Shown here in pieces: positions 1 to 8,162 of a DNA stretch of 64,000 nt (position 1 is its first letter; each line of letters opens with the position of its first letter). Both the position numbers and the translations under genes were made by a program. The notes under the pieces were generated by a model. The model had not been told where the DNA came from. It did not search any database and saw nothing but the letters and a program-made list of their open reading frames with translations. Where the stretch lies: NCBI RefSeq assembly GCF_003813905.1, contig NZ_RPFJ01000003.1:129001-193000 (forward strand). Reading direction: 5' to 3'. The DNA comes from Aureibaculum marinum. Lineage in GTDB: Bacteria; Bacteroidota; Bacteroidia; Flavobacteriales; Flavobacteriaceae.

Positions 1-653
1 TAAATACCATCTTTAAAGGGACCAATTTCTTTATTAAAACGGTCTCTTTGAATAAACTTCACCCCTTTTACTCCTCGAAGAGCTTCCTCGTATTGTTTTT
101 CAACACCATTGATACCAATAAGCTCTCCTTGCTGATAATAACTATTTTTCTTTAATTGATAAGGGCTAACTTCTCCAATATATCCTAAAACGTTAGCAGC
201 AGATTTTATAGGATATTGTCTTAATGTACGTTTTTGAATATAAAATCCTTTATACTTATACATTTTTTCTTGCAAAAAAGCATAATCACTTTTTGAAAGT
301 TGAGCTACAAATACAGAAGGTATTCTAGGAGAATAAGTCCATGCTTTTTTATATCTTTTTAAAAATGTCTCTTTATCAATTTTTAACAAATTGCAAAACT
401 CCACAGTGTCTAGAGCCTGAACATCTCGCGGAACAATCATTACATCATAAGAAGGCTGGTTGGCTACTACCAACACTCCATTTCTATCATAGATAAATCC
501 TCTTTCTGGATAATCATATTTAACAGCTACAGCTGAATTATTTAATGGTGATGGCTTATATTTCGAAGCCAATACCTGAATATAAAATAACCTACTAATA
601 AATATTAAACTGACTAATAATATAGAAAAATATGCAATATATTTTTTCTCCAC
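1..653 (-). CDS. mrdA: Penicillin-binding protein 2, N-terminal part (cut by window edge)
   Basis: Peptidoglycan transpeptidase of the elongation machinery, anchored in the inner membrane with its catalytic domain in the periplasm. Only about 217 N-terminal codons are inside the window, read leftwards to base 1. Visible are one N-terminal membrane segment (about residues 4-22) and the start of the PBP dimerisation domain, with the motifs PERGFIYDRNG (about 44-54) and RQYP...AANVLGYIGEV (about 130-150). The transpeptidase SxxK box lies beyond the edge. The start is taken as GTG at 653, two bases after the mreD stop, because no ATG lies near the membrane segment. It is the fourth gene of mreB-mreC-mreD-mrdA, the usual order, and rodA would be expected next. 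Family assignment is secure; the exact start is moderately sure. Confidence 0.9.
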   Translation of the reverse strand, partial: MEKKYIAYFSILLVSLIFISRLFYIQVLASKYKPSPLNNSAVAVKYDYPERGFIYDRNGVLVVANQPSYDVMIVPRDVQALDTVEFCNLLKIDKETFLKRYKKAWTYSPRIPSVFVAQLSKSDYAFLQEKMYKYKGFYIQKRTLRQYPIKSAANVLGYIGEVSPYQLKKNSYYQQGELIGINGVEKQYEEALRGVKGVKFIQRDRFNKEIGPFKDGI

Positions 654-655
654 TA

Positions 656-1159
656 CTACTTGTTTTTATTCAATAATAATAAACTGAATATAATTAATAT
701 AATTGTAAAAATACTTGTTAAAATTGTTCTGGAAAGAATAGTAAGTATTTCCGCAAATTTAAAATATTCTAAACTAAAGAGGATTAAATGATGTGTTAAA
801 GTTATAATAGCTATAAAACTTAACAATTTCAAAAATGGTAATCTAATTATTTTAAAAAGAGGAAAATCAATTTCTGTTTTTCTTGTCAATGCTTTAATTA
901 ATGGCAATCTAAAGTAAGCAATTGCAACTGTAGCTGCAGCGTTTACCCCTCCAGAATCTAAAAAAAAATCAATGCTTAATCCTAATAAAAAACTTAAAAC
1001 AAGTAAAAGGCCTCGATCACGTCTTACAGGAAAAACTATTACAAATAAGATATATAAAAATGGATTAATGTATCCTAAAAAGTTAATATTATTTAGAATG
1101 GTAACTTGAATAACTATCAAGCCAATAAACAAAAAACTATTTTTTACTACTTCGTTCAT
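656..1159 (-). CDS. mreD: Rod shape-determining protein MreD
   Basis: Integral inner-membrane component of the Rod (elongasome) complex that links MreB and MreC to wall synthesis. The 167-residue protein is almost wholly hydrophobic, with about five to six membrane segments and the short loop VFPVRRDRG near residue 45, as is usual for the family. MreD sequences diverge quickly, so position matters: its ATG overlaps the mreC stop by one base and its stop is two bases before the PBP2 start, which implies translational coupling. Confidence comes mainly from synteny plus topology. Confidence 0.88.
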   Translation of the reverse strand: MNEVVKNSFLFIGLIVIQVTILNNINFLGYINPFLYILFVIVFPVRRDRGLLLVLSFLLGLSIDFFLDSGGVNAAATVAIAYFRLPLIKALTRKTEIDFPLFKIIRLPFLKLLSFIAIITLTHHLILFSLEYFKFAEILTILSRTILTSIFTIILIIFSLLLLNKNK

Positions 1160-1983
1160 TAATTTAATCCTTCTTCTAAATTATCTATTTCTTGCTTATC
1201 AAAACTTGTAATAATATTTACTGGTCCAATGGCACTCATATCATTAAAAAGTTTAATATTCACTTCTTTGTAAGTATTGTTTTCTTTATGAAAGTCTAGT
1301 ATAGTACCTACTAAAATACCTTCAGGAAAAATAGTAGATCTGCCTCCAGTAATAATAGTATCACCAACTTGTATATTGGCTTGTATAGGCAAATCAATTA
1401 ATTGCAAAATATTATAATCATCTCCATTCCAAGACAAGCTTCCAAAATGATAACTCTTTAGTAGTTTTACGTTTATTTTAGAATTTTCATTTAAAATAGA
1501 TAAAACTGTAGCATACTTTTTAGATATTGAATTTGTAATACCAATTACTCCTCTACTATTTACAACTCCTTGATCATGTTTAACTCCATGGTTAGAACCC
1601 ACATTAATGGTAATAAAATTAAACTTTCTATTGTATTGATTACGAATAACTTTAGCTGGAATATAACTATATTTTTGATGATATTTAGTAGAATCTAAAA
1701 CAGTAATAGCATTTAAAACAGTATCAATATTACTTCTAGCGATTAAATTTTTTAAGCGAGCATTTTCTTCCATCAATTGCTCATTAAACTCTTTTAAGCT
1801 TGTGTACTCTTTAAATGCATTAATTTTACTGTAAACACCACCAGTTATACTATTTGCAGAATTCACAAACTTACTTTTGTGATAAGAATGACTTTGCAAT
1901 GTGAACGAAAAAGCCAAAATTTCTAGCAACAAGAAGAGTAAAAAGTACTTGTTCTTTAGTATAAAACTAATAATCTGTTGCAT
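1159..1983 (-). CDS. mreC: Rod shape-determining protein MreC
   Basis: Bitopic periplasmic scaffold of the elongasome that binds PBP2. The 274-residue protein has one membrane segment near residues 13-30, a coiled coil around 62-82 (KEFNEQLMEENARLKNLI), then the two-lobed beta domain, with the family motifs VGSNHGVKHDQGVV (about 126-139) and GDTIITGG (about 206-213). A short polar tail follows the domain. It lies 18 bases downstream of mreB and overlaps mreD by one base, so all four genes are probably on one transcript. Confidence 0.95.
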   Translation of the reverse strand: MQQIISFILKNKYFLLFLLLEILAFSFTLQSHSYHKSKFVNSANSITGGVYSKINAFKEYTSLKEFNEQLMEENARLKNLIARSNIDTVLNAITVLDSTKYHQKYSYIPAKVIRNQYNRKFNFITINVGSNHGVKHDQGVVNSRGVIGITNSISKKYATVLSILNENSKINVKLLKSYHFGSLSWNGDDYNILQLIDLPIQANIQVGDTIITGGRSTIFPEGILVGTILDFHKENNTYKEVNIKLFNDMSAIGPVNIITSFDKQEIDNLEEGLN

Positions 1984-2001
1984 ATTATATCCGAGACTTT
2001 A

Positions 2002-3033
2002 CTATTTCATCAATACGCTTTGATATTTTTCAAGGTCTTTTAAAGCAATTCCTGTACCTCTAACCACTGCTCTTAACGGATCTTCTGCTACATAAACAGG
2101 TAGATCAGTTTTTCTAGATAATCTTTTATCTAAACCTCTAAGCATAGAACCTCCTCCTGCTAAATAAATACCCGTATTATAAATATCAGCTGCAAGTTCT
2201 GGAGGCGTTTGAGAAAGCGTTTCCATAACAGCATCTTCTATTCTTAGGATAGATTTATCTAACGCTTTGGCTATTTCTCTATAAGATATTTTTATTTGTT
2301 TTGGTTTTCCACTCAATAAATCTCTACCCTGAACTAATATATCTTCGGGAGGATTATCCAATTCTTCGGTTGCAGCTCCTACAACAATTTTTATATTCTC
2401 TGCAGTGGTTTCACCAACATAAAGATTGTGTTGGGTACGCATGTAATAAGCGATGTCGTTGGTAAATACATCACCAGCTACTTTGATAGACTTATCACAA
2501 ACAATACCACCTAAAGCAATTACAGCAATTTCTGTAGTTCCTCCACCTATGTCTATTATCATATTACCTTTTGGCATCATAATATCAATACCAATACCAA
2601 CTGCTGCTGCCATTGGTTCATGAATCAAATAAATGTCTTTAGCATTCATATGTTCTGCAGAATCTCGTACTGCACGTTTTTCAACTTCAGTAATTCCTGA
2701 AGGAATACAGATTACCATTCGTAAAGAAGGTGGAAAGAAAAAACGTTTTTTTATGGAAGGAATTTGTTTAATAAATTCCTTTATCATTTGTTCTGAAGCT
2801 TCAAAATCGGCAATTACACCATCTTTTAAAGGCCTGATAGTTTTAATATTCTCATGCGTTTTACCTTGCATAAGATTTGCTCTTTTACCAATGGCAATAA
2901 TTTTACCAGAAGTTCTATCTTTAGCTACAATTGACGGACTATCTATTACAACTTTACCATTGTGAATAATAAGCGTATTAGCTGTCCCCAAGTCAATCGC
3001 AACATCTTCAGTCAGGAAGTCAAAAAATCCCAT
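2002..3033 (-). CDS. mreB: Rod shape-determining protein MreB (bacterial actin)
   Basis: Cytoplasmic actin homologue that forms membrane-bound filaments guiding lateral wall synthesis. The 343 residues match the normal MreB length. Recognisable ATPase elements are the phosphate-1 loop AIDLGTANT (about 12-20), phosphate-2 DIGGGTTE (about 161-168) and the adenosine motif LAGGGSMLRG (about 291-300). The N-terminal MGFFDF segment resembles the membrane-binding loop or amphipathic start of many MreBs. It is the first gene of the shape operon. A -7 element of the Bacteroidota type lies about 41 bases upstream. Confidence 0.97.
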   Translation of the reverse strand: MGFFDFLTEDVAIDLGTANTLIIHNGKVVIDSPSIVAKDRTSGKIIAIGKRANLMQGKTHENIKTIRPLKDGVIADFEASEQMIKEFIKQIPSIKKRFFFPPSLRMVICIPSGITEVEKRAVRDSAEHMNAKDIYLIHEPMAAAVGIGIDIMMPKGNMIIDIGGGTTEIAVIALGGIVCDKSIKVAGDVFTNDIAYYMRTQHNLYVGETTAENIKIVVGAATEELDNPPEDILVQGRDLLSGKPKQIKISYREIAKALDKSILRIEDAVMETLSQTPPELAADIYNTGIYLAGGGSMLRGLDKRLSRKTDLPVYVAEDPLRAVVRGTGIALKDLEKYQSVLMK

Positions 3034-3073
3034 AGAGTTATTTAGTTTGGGTTATTTAATTTTTGCGAATTGC

Positions 3074-3081
3074 CAAAGTTA
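3074..3081 (-). promoter_or_regulatory. Putative Bacteroidota -7 element for the mre operon
   Basis: Read on the minus strand the bases are TAACTTTG, a full match to TAnnTTTG, the -7 consensus used by the Bacteroidota housekeeping sigma factor. It is about 41 bases before the mreB ATG. No convincing -33 TTG partner at 17-23 bases is visible, so this rests on the -7 match and position. Confidence 0.45.
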
Positions 3082-3124
3082 ATAAAATTAAAGGAATGTT
3101 AACGAAACTTTATTCCAAAATTAA

Positions 3125-4657
3125 TTAATGTTTAAAATGACGCGTTCCTGTAAACACCATTGGCATGTTTTTAGTATTGCAATAATCAATAGATAATTGG
3201 TCTTTTATTGAACCTCCTGGTTGAATTACCGCATTAATTCCTGCGTTTTTAGCAATCTCTACACAATCAGGAAATGGGAAAAATGCATCACTTGCCATTA
3301 CTGCTTCATTTAAATCAAATTTAAAATATTCAGCTTTTGCAATTGCCTGATTTAAAGCATCTACTCTAGAAGTTTGCCCAGTACCACTAGCAAAAAGCTG
3401 TTTGTTTTTAACTAAAACAATTGTATTTGATTTGGTATGTTTACAAATTTTTGAAGCAAATATTAAATCCTCAATTTCTCGGGCTGATGGTTTAGCCGAT
3501 GTTACTACTTCTAATTCTTCTGCTTTATCTGTCTTGTTATCTTTTTCTTGAACTAAAACACCATTTAAACAGGTTCTTACGGTTGTTTTAGCCAATTCTA
3601 CATCTTTTAAAATTAGCAATATCCTGTTCTTCTTTCCTTTTAAAATCTCCAGAGCATCATCATCAAAGGAAGGAGCTATTACTACTTCACAAAATAAACT
3701 ATGAATTTGTTGTGCTGTTGCTTTATCAATAGTTGTATTGGCAATTAAAATACCTCCAAAAGCAGAAACAGGATCTCCTGCTAAAGCATCTTTATATGCT
3801 TCAGCCAACGTATCTCTTTGAGCAAAACCACATGCATTATTATGTTTTAAAATGGCAAAAGTTGGAGCTTCATTTTTGAATTCATTTATTAAATTTACAG
3901 CAGCATCTACATCTAATAAATTATTATAGCTCAACTCCTTACCATGTAATTTAGTAAACATAGCATCAAAATCACCAAAGAAGAATCCCTTTTGATGTGG
4001 ATTCTCTCCGTAACGCAAAACTTTTCCATGGGTTTCACTTATTTTTAAAGCGGGCTCCTCGTGATTTGCATTAAAATAATTAAAAATAGCGGTATCGTAA
4101 TGAGAAGAAATATTAAATGATTTACGTGCAAAATTTTTACGCTGTTCTAAAGTAGTTTCTCCAGATTGAGAAGTAATAATCTCTAAAAATTCGTCATATT
4201 GATCCATTGAAGAAACACAAACAACATCTTTGAAATTTTTCGCTGCCGCTCTTATTAAAGAAATACCACCAATATCTATTTTCTCTATAATATCTTGCTC
4301 AGAAGCTCCTGAAGCTACAGTTTTTTCGAAAGGATATAAATCAACAATTACAATATCTAACTCTGGAATTTCAAATTCATTTAATTGATCAACATCACCC
4401 TCATTTTCTCTTCTAGATAAAATACCTCCAAAAACTTTCGGGTGTAAGGTTTTAACACGTCCTCCTAAGATAGAAGGGTAAGAAGTTAAATCTTCTACGG
4501 GTACTACGTCTATACCTAATTCTTTAATAAATTTTTCTGTACCACCAGTTGAATAAATAGTAACACCCAACGCATTCAATTTTTGAACTATAGGTGCTAA
4601 TCCATCTTTATGAAATACTGATATTAATGCTGATTTTGCTTTTTTTGAAGAACTCAT
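3125..4657 (-). CDS. purH: Bifunctional AICAR transformylase / IMP cyclohydrolase
   Basis: Catalyses the last two steps of purine synthesis: formylation of AICAR by 10-formyl-tetrahydrofolate, then ring closure to IMP, in the cytoplasm. The 510 residues have the standard two-domain layout: an MGS-like cyclohydrolase domain at about 1-195 (STGGT at 36-40, GGRVKTLHPKVFGGIL at about 65-80) and the AICARFT domain from about 200, including LRYGENPHQ, ILKHNNACGFA, DPVSAFGG and the C-terminal SDAFFPFPD...IQPGGSI...NMPMVFTGTRHFKH. It is separately transcribed from the mre operon, 91 bases away. No unusual residues were seen. Confidence 0.97.
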   Translation of the reverse strand: MSSSKKAKSALISVFHKDGLAPIVQKLNALGVTIYSTGGTEKFIKELGIDVVPVEDLTSYPSILGGRVKTLHPKVFGGILSRRENEGDVDQLNEFEIPELDIVIVDLYPFEKTVASGASEQDIIEKIDIGGISLIRAAAKNFKDVVCVSSMDQYDEFLEIITSQSGETTLEQRKNFARKSFNISSHYDTAIFNYFNANHEEPALKISETHGKVLRYGENPHQKGFFFGDFDAMFTKLHGKELSYNNLLDVDAAVNLINEFKNEAPTFAILKHNNACGFAQRDTLAEAYKDALAGDPVSAFGGILIANTTIDKATAQQIHSLFCEVVIAPSFDDDALEILKGKKNRILLILKDVELAKTTVRTCLNGVLVQEKDNKTDKAEELEVVTSAKPSAREIEDLIFASKICKHTKSNTIVLVKNKQLFASGTGQTSRVDALNQAIAKAEYFKFDLNEAVMASDAFFPFPDCVEIAKNAGINAVIQPGGSIKDQLSIDYCNTKNMPMVFTGTRHFKH

Positions 4658-4679
4658 TTTTACCTGTTATAATTTTTGC

Positions 4680-4714
4680 CAAAGCTACTAAAACACAACA
4701 GTTTATACACCAAA
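4680..4714 (-). promoter_or_regulatory. Putative purH promoter (-7 and possible -33)
   Basis: On the minus strand TAGCTTTG (4680-4687) matches TAnnTTTG. A TTTG (4711-4714) sits 23 bases upstream, at the wide end of the normal spacing. The -7 element is about 23 bases before the purH ATG at 4657. No purine-type riboswitch fold is evident in the short leader. Confidence 0.5.
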
Positions 4715-4803
4715 AAATTTAGCCGATTTATTAACAGGTGTTGATAGTTTTTTTTAGATTATCAATTGCGTATTTATTTTTAATTTTTTATAAATACAAC
4801 TAA

Positions 4804-5247
4804 CTATAAAGTCCATTCATAGAAGTTAACATCATCCATTAATTTAAATCCAGACCGTGAGTACAAATTATTGCCTATTTTATTTCTTTTTTCTGTTTCT
4901 AAATACATTCCACAAGCATTTGTACTTCTAACTAAATCTTTAGCCATTTCGATTAATTTTACAGATATTCCTTGACCTCTACACTCAGCAACTACAAATA
5001 AATCATTTAACAACCAATACTTTTTCATACGGGTTGAAGACAAAAGCGGATACAGCTGTATAAACCCAACCACATATTTATCATCATTCAATGCCACATA
5101 AATTTCAGAATCATTATTACATATTCTTTCTAACAAAAAATCATATGCTGCTTTAACATCAGCTTTTTTTTGATAAAACATTCTGTAACTATTAAATGCC
5201 TGAGACAACGATTCTAAATCCTGTTGGGTTGCTTTTCTATAAATCAT
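4804..5247 (-). CDS. GNAT family N-acetyltransferase
   Basis: A 147-residue single-domain acetyltransferase of the GCN5 family, transferring an acetyl group from acetyl-CoA to an unidentified amine. Visible are the N-terminal strand YRKATQQDLESL, the central WLLNDLFVVAECRGQGISVKLIEMAKDLV (about 78-106), whose RGQGIS is a variant of the Q/RxxGxG/A CoA pyrophosphate loop, and the tail MYLETEKRNKIGNNLYSRSGFKL, typical of motif B. It stands alone between purH and a GAF protein in the same direction, with a 51-base gap to its upstream neighbour. Substrate cannot be deduced. Confidence 0.85.
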   Translation of the reverse strand: MIYRKATQQDLESLSQAFNSYRMFYQKKADVKAAYDFLLERICNNDSEIYVALNDDKYVVGFIQLYPLLSSTRMKKYWLLNDLFVVAECRGQGISVKLIEMAKDLVRSTNACGMYLETEKRNKIGNNLYSRSGFKLMDDVNFYEWTL

Positions 5248-5297
5248 TTCTTCAATTTTTTAGTTTAATTTAAGTACAAAACATAACTTATACCAAC

Positions 5298-5747
5298 TTA
5301 AAGTTCACTAACAAGACCACACACATATTCTAAAAATTCTTCATCTTCTTTGGTAAAAGGATTTACCGTATGTGAGTCAATATCAATTTGACCAATATTT
5401 TCACCATTAACAAAAATAGGAATTACAATCTCTGACTTCACCTTCCAGCCACAAGAAATATAATTATCTTGCTCAGATACATCTTGTACCACAAAATTTT
5501 CATTACTTACAGCCACCTGTCCGCAAATACCTTTTCCAAATGGAATTATAGTATGCTCTGTTGGTTCTCCTGAAAACTGAGCCAATTTTAACTCCTGTTT
5601 ATCTCCATTTTTAAAATAAAAACCAACCCAATCATAATATTCAATATTATTTCTTAATAAATCACAGATTGTCTGCAATTTATTATCATAAGATAATTTA
5701 CTATTTACAATATCAAGGATATTCAACTTCAACGTTTTTATGTCCAT
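5298..5747 (-). CDS. GAF-domain protein, free methionine-(R)-sulfoxide reductase-like
   Basis: A 149-residue single GAF domain of the fRMsr (MsrC/YtsP-like) family, which reduces free methionine-R-sulfoxide in the cytoplasm. Family signatures are WVGFYF (40-45), GKGICGQVA (71-79), ISCGWKVKSEIVIPI (97-111) and GQIDIDS (119-125). Cys75 and Cys99 occupy two catalytic or resolving positions; the middle cysteine found in many members is missing, as the segment between holds VVQDVSEQDNY. The family is known to work with two or three cysteines, so activity is likely but unproven. Its start is 15 bases before the xrtF promoter region, a compact divergent arrangement. Confidence 0.8.
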   Translation of the reverse strand: MDIKTLKLNILDIVNSKLSYDNKLQTICDLLRNNIEYYDWVGFYFKNGDKQELKLAQFSGEPTEHTIIPFGKGICGQVAVSNENFVVQDVSEQDNYISCGWKVKSEIVIPIFVNGENIGQIDIDSHTVNPFTKEDEEFLEYVCGLVSEL

Positions 5748-5756
5748 AAGATTAAT

Positions 5757-5779
5757 TATATTTGGCTGTTACAAATTTA
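5757..5779. promoter_or_regulatory. Overlapping divergent -7 elements between the GAF gene and xrtF
   Basis: Plus strand: TATATTTG at 5757-5764 matches TAnnTTTG and would drive xrtF. Minus strand: TAAATTTG (5772-5779 read in reverse) also matches and would drive the GAF gene whose ATG is at 5747. The two elements are only 7 bases apart, so the promoters would compete. The plus-strand element contains the TTG at 5762, which argues against that codon being the xrtF start. No clear -33 boxes were found. Confidence 0.45.
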
Positions 5780-5791
5780 ACTTACTTTTAC

Positions 5792-6340
5792 TTGAAAAAA
5801 AGAAAAACAATTATAAGATTTTTAATTAAGTTTTTTGTCACTTATTTTTTATTGGTCGGCATTTATTCTGTTTACTTAAAACAAACACAACAAAAGGGTG
5901 ATGTTTTTTCTTGTGCCCCAATTACCAAGACTGTTGCTGAGCATTCTAAATGGTTTGGAGAATTATTAGGATATGATGTTGCTCTTGAACAACATGATTC
6001 TGAATTATCTATCAAACTAATAGTTGATAATATTTATGTAGCTAGAGTTGTTGAAGGATGCAATGCAATAAGTGTTATCATTCTTTTTTTAACTTTTATT
6101 ATTGCTTTTTCTGGAAGTATTAAAGCTACCATTATTTATGGAATTATAGGCACTACTTTTATTTATATAGTTAACGTTGCCAGAGTTTTTATTTTAAGTA
6201 TTTTAATGTACAAATATCCTGAATATCAAAGCATATTGCACGACTTATTGTTTCCCGCTATTATTTATGGTGCGGTTTTTCTTTTATGGATTATTTGGGT
6301 GAGACGTTTCTCTTATTTAAAAAAAATAAAAAATGAGTAG
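5792..6340 (+). CDS. xrtF: Exosortase family protein XrtF
   Basis: Polytopic membrane cysteine transpeptidase-like enzyme of the exosortase/archaeosortase superfamily, thought to process or anchor exported proteins with a C-terminal sorting signal. The probable start is TTG 5792 (MKKRKTIIRF, 182 residues). The longer frame from TTG 5762 would begin inside a promoter -7 element, and there is no ATG before the active site. The catalytic triad is visible: Cys90 in VVEGCNAIS, Arg131 in NVARVFILS and His150 in SILHDLLFP. About four to six membrane helices surround it. It overlaps the next gene by 8 bases. No protein in the window shows an obvious cognate sorting signal. Confidence 0.9.
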   Translation: MKKRKTIIRFLIKFFVTYFLLVGIYSVYLKQTQQKGDVFSCAPITKTVAEHSKWFGELLGYDVALEQHDSELSIKLIVDNIYVARVVEGCNAISVIILFLTFIIAFSGSIKATIIYGIIGTTFIYIVNVARVFILSILMYKYPEYQSILHDLLFPAIIYGAVFLLWIIWVRRFSYLKKIKNE

Positions 6341-6779
6341 AACTGTTAGGTGGATACTTGCAATTTTTCTTTTTGTTTTACTTATTGCGGTAAGAGCATT
6401 TCAAAAATATCTATTTTACGATCCTTTTATTCAATATTTTGCTAGTGATTTTTTAGCCAAACCAATACCAGAATACAACATATTCAAATTGTTTTTAAGT
6501 CTACTATTTAGATATTTAATTAACACTATAATTTCCTTAGTTATAATTTATGTTATTTTTCAAAAAAAAGGACTGGTTAGGTTCTCTGTTAAGTTCTATA
6601 CCGCAGCATTTATTTTTTTAAGTTTCGTTTACTTTATACTACTACAAATGGAAATGCTAGATGGTTATTTACTTACTTTTTATATCCGCAGATTTTTAAT
6701 TCATCCTGTTTTTGTACTTATTTTAGTACCTTCATTTTATTACCAGCAAAAGTTAGTTAGACAGACTAAAAAATTGTAA
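6333..6779 (+). CDS. Exosortase F system-associated membrane protein
   Basis: A 148-residue membrane protein with about four hydrophobic helices (near 8-22, 50-75, 85-105 and 122-142), overlapping xrtF by 8 bases in another frame. In flavobacteria a small polytopic protein regularly sits directly after XrtF and is annotated as exosortase F system-associated. Sequence, size and position fit that family. The role is unknown; a partner, chaperone or sole substrate of the exosortase are possibilities. No enzymatic motif is visible. Confidence 0.75.
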   Translation: MSRTVRWILAIFLFVLLIAVRAFQKYLFYDPFIQYFASDFLAKPIPEYNIFKLFLSLLFRYLINTIISLVIIYVIFQKKGLVRFSVKFYTAAFIFLSFVYFILLQMEMLDGYLLTFYIRRFLIHPVFVLILVPSFYYQQKLVRQTKKL

Positions 6780-6784
6780 GTTTG
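6777..6784 (+). promoter_or_regulatory. Putative ndh promoter -7 element
   Basis: TAAGTTTG matches TAnnTTTG exactly. It begins on the stop codon of the exosortase-associated gene and is 42 bases before the ndh ATG, suggesting separate transcription of ndh. No clear -33 box. Confidence 0.45.
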
Positions 6785-6825
6785 CACCACAATTCTAACT
6801 AACTAATCCAATAAATTTATTCAAC

Positions 6826-8106
6826 ATGAGTGAATTAAAACCTGTTTACATTCCAAAGAGTAAACACCCCAGAATTGTAATTATTGGTGCGGGTTTTGCC
6901 GGAATTCATTTAGCTAAAGCCTTAAAAAATAAGCCTTTCCAAATTGTGCTTATTGACCGAAATAACTTTCATCAATTTCAACCTTTATTGTACCAGGTTG
7001 CAACGAGCGGATTAGAACCAGATGCTATAGTTTTTCCAATACGTAAAATTTTTAGAAACTATAAAAATTTTGTATTTCGAATGACGGATGTAGAGAAAGT
7101 TAATGCTGAACATAAAAATATACAAACCGACATAGGTATTATTAATTATGATTATCTTGTTTTAGCTACCGGAAGTACTAATAATTTTTATGGATTAAAA
7201 GATGTTGAATATAACAGCATTGGATTAAAAACCATACAAGAATCATTAGATATTAGAAGTGATGTACTACAAAATATAGAAAAAGCAAATCAATCTGACA
7301 AGAATGAAATTAGACGTTTAAATACCTCAATTGTTATTATTGGAGCTGGCCCTGCAGGAGTTGAAATGGCCGGAGCATTTGCTGAATTTAAAAAATTTAT
7401 TTATCCAAAAGACTATCCTGAATTAAGAGATTTTCCTTTACAAATTCACGTGGTTGAAGCTGGTAATGAAGTACTTTCTGCAATGAGTAAAAAATCATCT
7501 ACAGATTCTCTTAAAGATTTAGAAAAAATGCAGGTAAAGGTGCATTTAGGTACTGCAATAAAATCTTTTGATGGAAAAACAGTTGTTTTGTCCTCTGGAG
7601 AAACTATCAAATCTTCAAATTTAATTTGGACCGCTGGAGTAAAAGGCCAATTCCCTGATGGAATTGAAAATGAAAACATAGTTCAAGGTAATCGTATTGC
7701 AGTAGATGAGTTTAACAGGGTAAAAGGTCGAGAATATGTTTTTGCCATTGGAGATGTAGCTTCAATGCAAACTGAAAAATACCCAAAGGGCCATCCAATG
7801 GTTGCTCCTACAGCGATTCAACAAGGACAGCTTTTAGCTAAAAATTTAATGCGTAAGCAAGAAGATTGGAAACCTTTTAATTATTTGGATAAAGGTTCTT
7901 TAGCTACAATTGGAAAAAGAAAAGCAGTTGCCGATTTTGGTAAATTGCACTTTCGTGGAAAAATTGCATGGTTTATTTGGTCAACTGTTCACCTAATTTC
8001 AATTAGTGGGTTTAAAAATAAATTACGCGTAGGCTTAAATTGGATGAATAATTATTTTTCTTATGACAAAGGGAACAGATTAATAATTAGAAAATATAAA
8101 CGTTAA
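6826..8106 (+). CDS. ndh: Type II NADH:quinone oxidoreductase (NAD(P)/FAD-dependent)
   Basis: Single-subunit peripheral membrane flavoprotein that passes electrons from NADH to menaquinone without pumping protons. The 426 residues carry the FAD-binding GAGFAGIHLAKAL (about 21-33), NFHQFQPLLYQVATSGL (about 47-63, typical of NDH-2), ATGSTNNFYG (about 114-123), the NAD-binding GAGPAGVEMAGAFAE (about 173-187) and the second FAD motif FAIGDVA (about 306-312). The tail LISISGFKNKLRVGLNWMNNYFSYDKGNRLI is the amphipathic membrane-binding region usual in the family. No other respiratory genes are adjacent. Confidence 0.92.
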   Translation: MSELKPVYIPKSKHPRIVIIGAGFAGIHLAKALKNKPFQIVLIDRNNFHQFQPLLYQVATSGLEPDAIVFPIRKIFRNYKNFVFRMTDVEKVNAEHKNIQTDIGIINYDYLVLATGSTNNFYGLKDVEYNSIGLKTIQESLDIRSDVLQNIEKANQSDKNEIRRLNTSIVIIGAGPAGVEMAGAFAEFKKFIYPKDYPELRDFPLQIHVVEAGNEVLSAMSKKSSTDSLKDLEKMQVKVHLGTAIKSFDGKTVVLSSGETIKSSNLIWTAGVKGQFPDGIENENIVQGNRIAVDEFNRVKGREYVFAIGDVASMQTEKYPKGHPMVAPTAIQQGQLLAKNLMRKQEDWKPFNYLDKGSLATIGKRKAVADFGKLHFRGKIAWFIWSTVHLISISGFKNKLRVGLNWMNNYFSYDKGNRLIIRKYKR

Positions 8107-8134
8107 AAAGATACTGTTCTCTTAGAATATTTTT

Positions 8135-8142
8135 TATTTTTG
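8135..8142 (+). promoter_or_regulatory. Putative promoter -7 element of the metal locus
   Basis: TATTTTTG matches TAnnTTTG, 21 bases before the ATG of the HYC_CC_PP gene and 29 bases after the ndh stop. No metalloregulator gene lies in the locus and no obvious palindromic operator overlaps the element. Confidence 0.45.
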
Positions 8143-8162
8143 CTTTAAGGTTAACTTAGTAT

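Noticed and set aside
2633-2965. 110-codon open frame opposite mreB
   Set aside because: Lies wholly within mreB on the other strand; composition follows the mreB codons and it lacks a promoter. The same applies to frames opposite or inside groEL, topA, gldM, gldN, odhB and the KS gene.
3160-3183. Sigma-54 -24/-12-like TGGCAT...TTGC
   Set aside because: Inside purH coding sequence and with the wrong spacing.
4735-4775. Hairpin-like TTGATA/TATCAA near the end of the GNAT gene
   Set aside because: Only 6 bp with a long A/T-rich loop and no T tract on the coding strand; too weak to call a terminator.
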